Shown: positions 8,702-15,403 of the stretch, in pieces
How the letters are laid out: each line of letters begins with the position of its first letter
Numbering within the stretch: the first letter of the stretch is position 1
Assembly (NCBI GenBank): GCA_001795795.1
Contig: MGKV01000021.1
Coordinates: 15,855 to 68,033 of the forward strand
DNA from: Candidatus Yanofskybacteria bacterium RIFCSPLOWO2_02_FULL_45_18
GTDB lineage: Bacteria; Patescibacteriota; Minisyncoccia; 2-02-FULL-40-12; GWA2-44-9
Direction of reading: 5' to 3'
Length of the DNA stretch: 52,179 bases
The notes under the pieces: model-generated
Database searches by the model: none
Told to the model about the DNA's origin: nothing
Seen by the model: only the letters and a program-made list of their open reading frames with translations
Translations under genes and position numbers: made by a program

Positions 8702-10234
8702 TTGTCTATCCGTATTTTTTCGGCATCTATAAATGGTATTGATGCTCAAGCCATTGAAGTGGAAGTGGATTCTTCTCCCGGAATCCATTCTTTTAATATT
8801 GTTGGCTTGCCCGATAAAGCTGTTCAGGAATCCAAGGACCGTCTGGCTTCGGCAATAAAAAATAGCGGATTTTTGCCGCCTAACTCCAAAAACAAGAAGA
8901 TTACTATCAATCTTGCGCCGGCTGACATCAAAAAGGAGGGGCCGGCATACGATTTGCCCATAGCTATCGGCTATCTTCTTGAAACCGGCCAGATCAGGTT
9001 TGATGCTTCTAACCGCCTTTTCTTGGGCGAGTTATCTCTAGATGGTTCTTTGCGCCATGCCAATGGCGTGCTGGCCAGCGCTATTTTAGCAAAAAGAATG
9101 GGTTTTAATGAAATAATAATTCCGGCAGAGAATGCTGGAGAAGCGGCTGTAGTTGAAGAAATCGGGGCTATCGGCGCCAGAAGTATCGGCGAGGTTATCA
9201 GCCACCTTGACGGCACAAGAAGGATTGCTCCATTAAAAGCTGAATTTTTAGGAAAGATTCCTAATGTTCACGACAACTCCCTTTTGTTCATAAAAGGCCA
9301 GGAAACCGCCAAAAGAGCTTTGGTGATTGCCGCCGCTGGAGGCCACAATCTGCTTATGGGTGGCGCTCCCGGTACCGGCAAGACTCTTTTGGCTCGCGCC
9401 TTAAGCGAGATCTTGCCTCCCCTGTCTTTCGAAGAAGCTATTGAAGTTGCCAAAATTTATAGCGCCAGCGGTTTAACCAAAGATTCTTCATTGTCTTTCA
9501 GGCGGCCATTTAGAAATCCGCATCACACAACCTCGGCTGTGGCTATGGTTGGCGGAGGAACTTGGCCAAAACCGGGAGAAATAAGTTTGGCTCATCGGGG
9601 CGTGTTGTTTTTGGATGAATTTCCGGAATTTCCCAGAAATGTGCTGGAGAGTTTGCGTCAACCGCTTGAAGACGGACAAGTTACCATTTCGCGGGCTTCC
9701 GGTTCCGTCTCTTTGCCGGCTAAATTTATGCTTGTGGCGGCGATGAACCCTTGTCCTTGCGGAAACTATGGCGATTCGGTTAATGCTTGCATTTGCCCGA
9801 TGACTGCGGTTATGAATTACCGCAAGAAGATCTCCGGCCCGCTAATTGATAGAATAGATATTCAGGTTATGGTTCCGAGAGAAACGGTTTCTTCCGAAGA
9901 AAATGGCACTCTGCCTGAAAAAGTTGAGGAAATTAAGAAAAACATAACGTTAGCCAGACAAATTCAGGCGGAAAGATTTAAAAATTTGCCAATTTTTTGC
10001 AATGCGGAAATAAACCACAAGAATATAGACAAGTGTTGCAAATTAGAGAAAAGTGCGGAGAGCCTCCTAAGACACGCTATAAACGCGAAAGGCCTCTCTC
10101 TGCGGTCTTACCATAAAATTAAGAAAATCTCTCGCACAATCGCAGATTTAGAGCAATCAGAGCCAATTCAACAGCACCATGTCGCCGAAGCCCTCTCTTT
10201 GCGCATCAATGAAAAAATAACGGAGTTGTTTTGA
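8702..10234 (+). CDS. ComM/YifB-type Mg-chelatase-like AAA ATPase
   Basis: GIDAQAIEVEVDSSPGIHSFNIVGLPDKAVQESKDR; GAPGTGKTLLARAL; NPCPCGNYGD. TTG start after SD GGAGGGAGG. Confidence 0.93.
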   Translation: MSIRIFSASINGIDAQAIEVEVDSSPGIHSFNIVGLPDKAVQESKDRLASAIKNSGFLPPNSKNKKITINLAPADIKKEGPAYDLPIAIGYLLETGQIRFDASNRLFLGELSLDGSLRHANGVLASAILAKRMGFNEIIIPAENAGEAAVVEEIGAIGARSIGEVISHLDGTRRIAPLKAEFLGKIPNVHDNSLLFIKGQETAKRALVIAAAGGHNLLMGGAPGTGKTLLARALSEILPPLSFEEAIEVAKIYSASGLTKDSSLSFRRPFRNPHHTTSAVAMVGGGTWPKPGEISLAHRGVLFLDEFPEFPRNVLESLRQPLEDGQVTISRASGSVSLPAKFMLVAAMNPCPCGNYGDSVNACICPMTAVMNYRKKISGPLIDRIDIQVMVPRETVSSEENGTLPEKVEEIKKNITLARQIQAERFKNLPIFCNAEINHKNIDKCCKLEKSAESLLRHAINAKGLSLRSYHKIKKISRTIADLEQSEPIQQHHVAEALSLRINEKITELF

Positions 10235-10373
10235 ACAAAAGCATATAATTTAGTCAAGGGTAAGCGGAGCGAATCTGCGGCTGACCCGAAGCGCATGTTT
10301 GTTAGTGGGATTGCCGAAAGGTGCTAGGCGAGCGACTGTTCCATGCGAAACTGAAAAACCCCAACTGGATTTT

Positions 10374-11417
10374 TTAATGTTTTGCAAGAGGATTGTGGGC
10401 GCCGTGGACTTCAAAATGAAGGTGGCATCCGGTAGAGCGTCCGGTGGTTCCCATGAGCATGATTAACTGTCCCCTGGTAACACTTTGACCGACAGAAACT
10501 AGAAGTTTGCTTGAGTGAGAGTAAAGAGTTTCCGTGCCGTTTGAATGGGCAATTTTGATAAATTTACCGAATCCCCCATTCCAACCGCTAGCGTCTGCTG
10601 TGGTAACTTGTCCATCGGCGGCGGCATAAATTGGCGTTCCGCAGGAGTTGGCTATATCCACACCGTTTCTGCCGTGTATTCTTCCCCAATTATATCCGAT
10701 GGCGGGAAGCATGAATAAATCGTCCAAGTTTGGCAGATAAGAAAAGCGTTTATTGCTTGACAAGGCGCTTGTGGCAATAGAACCGGAGCGTGGAGTGGAA
10801 ATACTTATTTTGCCATCAGGAACGATAATTTCGTCATCAACCTGAAGCTGGCCGCTTTGCGGTAGGCTGTTAAAAGCGATTATTTTGGCTTCTTCAACTC
10901 CATATTTCTTGGCAATTGTCGGCAAAGTATCTCCCTTTTTGATTTTGTGGATGACTCCCGATACCGGCGGGATGCGTAGAACTTGGCCGGGATTAATGTT
11001 GCCTACTCCTTTCAAATTATTAGCCCAAATCAAGGAATTTACGCTAACGCCGTAATCCGAAGCGATAAAAGAAAGAGTATCTCCGGGCTGAACGGTGTAA
11101 TCAACGACTTGATTGCGCCGGACACCAATATCATCCAGATAATCAGCGTTTGGCGGGTTGTAAGAAACAAAAGAGTTGTCATTGACGCTGGTTGGATTTA
11201 TTTCCGCCTCCGGTCCCCCTTGCCCCTGATTTTGCGACTCTACTTCGGCTAGCGTAAGACTGCTCGCATTTGCCAATTGGCTCTGCGACCCCTCCAGAGA
11301 AAGAAATGAATCGGCGGTTTCTTCAATATAATTCTTGACGACATTGTTGAAAAAACTGGCCTGCCCTTCGCCGGAGGAACCGCGAAACACTAACACCGAA
11401 ATTGACAAAAAGATCAT
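10374..11417 (-). CDS. LysM (x2) + M23 peptidase, secreted/membrane-anchored
   Basis: VDYTVQPGDTLSFIASDYGVSVNSLIWAN; IHKIKKGDTLPTIAKKYGV; GRNGVDIANSCGTPIYAAADGQV...GRSTGCHLHFEVHG. Confidence 0.92.
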   Translation of the reverse strand: MIFLSISVLVFRGSSGEGQASFFNNVVKNYIEETADSFLSLEGSQSQLANASSLTLAEVESQNQGQGGPEAEINPTSVNDNSFVSYNPPNADYLDDIGVRRNQVVDYTVQPGDTLSFIASDYGVSVNSLIWANNLKGVGNINPGQVLRIPPVSGVIHKIKKGDTLPTIAKKYGVEEAKIIAFNSLPQSGQLQVDDEIIVPDGKISISTPRSGSIATSALSSNKRFSYLPNLDDLFMLPAIGYNWGRIHGRNGVDIANSCGTPIYAAADGQVTTADASGWNGGFGKFIKIAHSNGTETLYSHSSKLLVSVGQSVTRGQLIMLMGTTGRSTGCHLHFEVHGAHNPLAKH

Positions 11418-11724
11418 AAGATAAAAACTAAAACGCTCGCCTCTGACGAGTTTGTTTATTTTTGAGCCAATCGAACTATCACATCCCCTCTTCCAAAAAG
11501 AAGAAATTTTTATGTTGAAGATGGTGCTAATAGGATTTGATTAAAGACTTGCGAGCTGATTTTAGGCCATATAAATAGCCCAGCTTCTCCCAAAAAGGCA
11601 AAAATCCTCTTAAAGAGAATTCAGGTAGAATTCTAGCACTTTCGTGGAAAAGACGCAACCATTTGTATCCACAGGGACTTGATGCTAGATTAAGCACTAA
11701 GGAATTCCTAATTTCTAAATAAAG

Positions 11725-12090
11725 ATGAATCGTTCCGATCTTGGCTACTTTGCCGAACACTATGTCGCACAATATCTGGAGGCGAAGGGATATGAAATCA
11801 TGGACCTAAATTTCCGGAAACCGTGGGGAGAGATTGATATTGTGGCTCAAAAAGAGGGGATTTTGGTTTTTGTGGAAGTGAAAGCCAGCAAACAAGCGAC
11901 AGTCGGCTTTGAGCCGGAGTTGAGGGCGGGGAGCGATAAAATGCGCAAAGTTGTCCGCACCGCCCGCACCTATCTTGCTTACCGTAAATATCCGCCGGAC
12001 AAGGAGTGGCAGGTTGATATTGTCTCACTGACGTTTGATAAAGATAGGGGAGTGGCCCAAATCAAGCATTTCAAGAATGTGGAAGTGTGA
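11725..12090 (+). CDS. YraN/UPF0102 family endonuclease-like protein
   Basis: GYFAEHYVAQYLEAKGYEIMDLNFRKPWGEIDIVAQKEGILVFVEVKAS. Confidence 0.92.
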   Translation: MNRSDLGYFAEHYVAQYLEAKGYEIMDLNFRKPWGEIDIVAQKEGILVFVEVKASKQATVGFEPELRAGSDKMRKVVRTARTYLAYRKYPPDKEWQVDIVSLTFDKDRGVAQIKHFKNVEV

Positions 12091-12123
12091 TTTTTGGGCT
12101 GTTTTGCGGGGTTTTTGGGACTA

Positions 12124-12152
12124 TTGACTGGGGGCTTGTTTCTTGGTATAAT
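12124..12152 (+). promoter_or_regulatory. Sigma70-type promoter TTGACT-N17-TATAAT
   Basis: -35 at 12124-12129, -10 at 12147-12152, 17-bp spacer. Confidence 0.75.
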
Positions 12153-12249
12153 AACAGATAACAATAGGCATTCGCTTTGGGCGCCTGTTGAGTACTCAAC
12201 AATTGAATTTTTTGGGTCCAGTCGACGGGCTGGGCTTGAGGAGGATCCC

Positions 12250-13050
12250 ATGTTTGAAAAGACAAGGACCGCGGTCCTCCTCGTTCTTGCCGTGCTGGTT
12301 TTTTCAGCACCCGCAGGGGCGGGGATGTTGGACATTGCGTCCAACAACCACCATGACCGGTACGGTGGTTATCGGCAGTACCGGCAACCCTACGGCTATG
12401 GCCAGCCGAGTATTTTAGACGAATGCTCGGCGGCTTTGGCTGATATTCCCTCAAAAGGGGAAAGGATAGCCAAAGCGGGAGTTGACGGCTTATCCGTCGG
12501 GTTCCTGACCAAAGGCCTGACGAAATCGGGCCGATGGGCGGCAGTTGCCGGCGGTTCTACCGCTCTCGTGGAAAGCATCATTATGCTGAAACGGGACGGA
12601 AACCGTCGCAAAGAGTTGCAAGCGGCATGCCTGCAACTCATGCGCGAGCAAGTCGCTCGCGAGCAACAAACCGAACCGGAACCGGACCGCCGCGAGGCGG
12701 ACCGAGAACGGGAAACCGAAAGGGAGTACCGTGAAGCCGAACCGGAATCAGAAATGATTTCGGTGAGGTTTCGAAACCGATTCGTGAAGAAGGAAGTTAC
12801 CGTCGTTATTCTTGGCGGGAACGCTCCTTCTCCGGTGACCTTGTCACCGGGCGAGTCAATAATCATCAGTGTGCCTCAAGGGAGTGGAGTAGAGGCACAC
12901 TATGTCATGACGATAGGTCATGACAAAAACGGAACATCCATTGATGTTCCGACAGTTTTGAAACCGGGTTTCGGAATATACTGGGTCAATGACCAGTATG
13001 AAATCCGCAATCCGTATACGGAAGGAGGCAAAAATGACGATAAGAATTAG
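12250..13050 (+). CDS. Hypothetical secreted/membrane protein; coding DNA tiled with inverted repeats
   Basis: SD GAGGAGG before ATG; signal peptide MFEKTRTAVLLVLAVLVFSAPAGAG; Arg/Glu-rich middle; no family recognised. Confidence 0.75.
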   Translation: MFEKTRTAVLLVLAVLVFSAPAGAGMLDIASNNHHDRYGGYRQYRQPYGYGQPSILDECSAALADIPSKGERIAKAGVDGLSVGFLTKGLTKSGRWAAVAGGSTALVESIIMLKRDGNRRKELQAACLQLMREQVAREQQTEPEPDRREADRERETEREYREAEPESEMISVRFRNRFVKKEVTVVILGGNAPSPVTLSPGESIIISVPQGSGVEAHYVMTIGHDKNGTSIDVPTVLKPGFGIYWVNDQYEIRNPYTEGGKNDDKN

Positions 13051-13723
13051 TCCGGTCGTTCTATTTTTGGTGGCGCTTGTCGCCGCCATTGTTCTAGATG
13101 TCTTATTTGTGCCGGCTCGGCTGGCGGCAGCTCTTTTGTGGGTGGTAATCCCAGCGTTTACGCTGGGTCTGCTCATCCACCTATGGATGAGGCCAGCGCC
13201 GACCTTGGCGCCGGGAACAACGGTAAGCTCCGCGGTTACCGTTCCGTATGTAAGCGGAGCGGTAACGCACAAGGTCCCGATACCCGGGACCAATCAAGAA
13301 TTTTTGTTCCGGCCGCCAACGAACGACCGTTGGCATCTGGGACGAAACATGGGCTACGGAATTTTAGTAGCCCTGACTGTTCTGTCCCTGGTGGGGGGTA
13401 TGGTGCATCTTGTTGATGTTTACTATGCTACTCCCGCCACCACGGCCACGGGGGAGCAACCGGCTCCCTTGCCACAACCCCAGCCAGCGGTTGCCGCAGG
13501 CCAGCATGATGGTGACACCGTCACCATCAACCAGCTGAAGCAGGATATTCAAATCCTGCAACAGCGGGTAAACCGTCCGTCCTCGGCGCCACCACATCCT
13601 CTAGTCGCAATTAATGTGACGGGGGGAACGGTGAAGGTGGCTCCGTCGACCCAGCTAGCGGTCAAGCCGGCCGAGACCAAGCCGGTTACCGCTAACCCGT
13701 GGTTGCTCCCCGAAAACCAGTAG
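13034..13723 (+). CDS. Hypothetical multi-TM protein with Pro-rich tail; coding DNA tiled with inverted repeats
   Basis: SD GAAGGAGG before ATG; overlaps the previous CDS by 17 nt (coupling); TM segments; no family recognised. Confidence 0.75.
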   Translation: MTIRISPVVLFLVALVAAIVLDVLFVPARLAAALLWVVIPAFTLGLLIHLWMRPAPTLAPGTTVSSAVTVPYVSGAVTHKVPIPGTNQEFLFRPPTNDRWHLGRNMGYGILVALTVLSLVGGMVHLVDVYYATPATTATGEQPAPLPQPQPAVAAGQHDGDTVTINQLKQDIQILQQRVNRPSSAPPHPLVAINVTGGTVKVAPSTQLAVKPAETKPVTANPWLLPENQ

Positions 13724-13743
13724 GGGAGCAACCACAACCACCC

Positions 13744-13781
13744 TGTCCTATACAATTGGCATATGCCAATTGTATAGGACA
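13744..13781. repeat. 38-bp perfect palindrome TGTCCTATACAATTGGCATATGCCAATTGTATAGGACA
   Basis: 19-bp arms, no loop. Confidence 0.95.
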
Positions 13782-13807
13782 CACTTTCGGAGCCAAGGAG
13801 GATAAAA

Positions 13808-13897
13808 ATGTGGCTCCACGCACGCTTAAATAAAGCGTGCTTTCTTTTTCCAGCATTAACTTTAAATCTGCTATGCCTAAAATTGTCGTTAAAATAG
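13808..13897 (+). CDS. Putative 29-aa micro-ORF (leader-peptide-like)
   Basis: SD AAGGAGG then ATG; MWLHARLNKACFLFPALTLNLLCLKLSLK; overlaps a terminator. Confidence 0.3.
   Translation: MWLHARLNKACFLFPALTLNLLCLKLSLK
13820..13849 (+). terminator. Rho-independent terminator of the hairpin-tiled operon
   Basis: GCACGCTT-AAATA-AAGCGTGC followed by TTTCTTTTT. Confidence 0.75.
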
Positions 13898-13987
13898 ATA
13901 ACACAACCATACTTCCGTGAAATATAAATCGTAGCAAAGGATTATGGCATAGCTTTAAGACAATTTGTATTCAAAGTTAGTGCTGGA
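13849..13987. mobile_element. MITE-like / foldback element with 19-bp imperfect terminal inverted repeats
   Basis: Left TCCAGCATTAACTTTAAAT; right end reverse complement TCCAGCACTAACTTTGAAT. Confidence 0.5.
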
Positions 13988-14044
13988 TTTTGCCCAAATT
14001 TTGTTTCCCATTTGCTTTAAGCGCCATCCTTGATTTATTGTAGC

Positions 14045-14094
14045 AGCACCTGTCCCCCACTTTCAGCAATTGCTGAAAGTGGGGGACAGGTGCT
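14045..14094. repeat. 50-bp perfect palindrome AGCACCTGTCCCCCACTTTCAGCAATTGCTGAAAGTGGGGGACAGGTGCT
   Basis: 25-bp arms, no loop. Confidence 0.97.
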
Positions 14095-14141
14095 ATTATG
14101 TTATTAATGTGCTAAATATTTGTTAAATAACGGTTTCGCTT

Positions 14142-14729
14142 ATGTCACGATCTAATATAAAAAATTCGTTTTCTTACAAATTATTAAAAGCTATAGCTGT
14201 TGGCGGAATGGTGATGGTGGCCGCTGGCAATCCATATTTCGGTTTGGGCGCTTTTAAGGCCATAAGAAAAGAGCTTAAACGAAAAAAGTGGCGACAATTT
14301 TATAAAGAACTTTGGAAATTAAAGCATCTTAAGAGGGTTAATGTTTCTTCAAGCCCGGACGGAACTTACGCGGTAGAAATTGCCCAAATGGGCAAGAGTA
14401 CACTTATAAAGTATGACCTAGATAATTTATCCATAAAGCCCATGCATAATTGGGACGGTTATTGGAGGCTTTTCTTTTTTGATATACCAGCTGATAAAAA
14501 AGGGAGACATTCGCTGTTGGCTAAGTTAAGGGAATTGGGTTTTGTTAAAGTGCAGAAAAGCTTATGGGCACATCCGTTTGAGTGTAGGGAAGAGCTTGCC
14601 GTAATATCAAAAGCATTTGAGGTAGAACCCTATGTGAAACATTGTTTAGCGTACGACTTTGACACTGATTGGAAACTTATAAAAGATTTTGAGAGAATAA
14701 ATGGAATAAAACTTAAAGATCGAAATTAG
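14142..14729 (+). CDS. PaaX-like protein with Cas2-like C-terminal domain
   Basis: WDGYWRLFFFDIPADKKGRHSLLAKLRELGFVKVQKSLWAHPFECREEL resembles the PaaX/Cas2-like ferredoxin fold; no cas1 or CRISPR array nearby. Confidence 0.65.
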   Translation: MSRSNIKNSFSYKLLKAIAVGGMVMVAAGNPYFGLGAFKAIRKELKRKKWRQFYKELWKLKHLKRVNVSSSPDGTYAVEIAQMGKSTLIKYDLDNLSIKPMHNWDGYWRLFFFDIPADKKGRHSLLAKLRELGFVKVQKSLWAHPFECREELAVISKAFEVEPYVKHCLAYDFDTDWKLIKDFERINGIKLKDRN

Positions 14730-14738
14730 TTTGCGAGG

Positions 14739-14776
14739 TGTCCCCTACTTTCAGCAATTGCTGAAAGTAGGGGACA
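14739..14776. repeat. 38-bp perfect palindrome TGTCCCCTACTTTCAGCAATTGCTGAAAGTAGGGGACA
   Basis: 19-bp arms; same core as 14045-14094. Confidence 0.97.
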
Positions 14777-14851
14777 GAGATATTAACTAATAAAAACAGA
14801 GATAATAACTAATAAAAGTTGGTTAAGGAGGATCGCTGGAAATAGTGAATT

Positions 14852-15328
14852 ATGCTTATGAAAATTTTATCTAAAAGTCCGAGCCAAACCGAAGAAATCG
14901 GGGCAAAATTAGCTCTTCAGCGGACTCAAGGCAAATTTCAACAAAAACAAGCCATTATAATCGCTTTGGAAGGAGAGCTGGGGGCGGGCAAGACGGTATT
15001 TGTAAAGGGTTTCGCGGCGGCGCTGGGCGTCAAAAAGGGGATTCGTAGCCCCACTTTTAATCTGATGAAACGCTACCCCATCAAAGCCATAGGCCATAGG
15101 CCATTAGCCATAAGCTATTTGTATCATCTTGATTGTTACCGATTGAATAGCGGAAAAGAGTTGGAAGCGCTAGGATTTAAAGAAATTGTATCTGACCCGC
15201 GCAACATTATTCTGATAGAATGGGCGGAGAGGGTAAAGGATGCCTTACCGAGAAAATATGTCAAAGTACACATTGACCATGTTGACGAAACAACAAGAAA
15301 GCTGCAAATTTTTAATTTTCAATTTTAA
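14852..15328 (+). CDS. tsaE: tRNA threonylcarbamoyladenosine biosynthesis ATPase TsaE
   Basis: IIALEGELGAGKTVFVKGFAAALGV...SPTFNL...YHLDCYRL...IEWAERV. Confidence 0.92.
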   Translation: MLMKILSKSPSQTEEIGAKLALQRTQGKFQQKQAIIIALEGELGAGKTVFVKGFAAALGVKKGIRSPTFNLMKRYPIKAIGHRPLAISYLYHLDCYRLNSGKELEALGFKEIVSDPRNIILIEWAERVKDALPRKYVKVHIDHVDETTRKLQIFNFQF

Positions 15329-15403
15329 ATTTTCAATCAATTTTCAATTATTTAATTTTCAAATCTTGTTTGGAAATTGGAAATTGGAACTTGGAAATTC
15401 AAA

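Noticed and set aside
12396-12866. 156-aa ORF on the - strand in the hairpin-tiled region
   Set aside because: Dense inverted repeats and higher GC create long shadow ORFs; the + strand ORFs have SD sites, signal peptide/TM segments and a promoter.
13849-13987. Integron attC site
   Set aside because: The TIR core words do not fit the RYYYAAC/GTTRRRY pattern, and no integrase gene is adjacent.
14142-14729. Functional Cas2 of a CRISPR adaptation module
   Set aside because: No cas1, effector genes or CRISPR array in the window. The N-terminal region and overall length fit PaaX-like proteins better.
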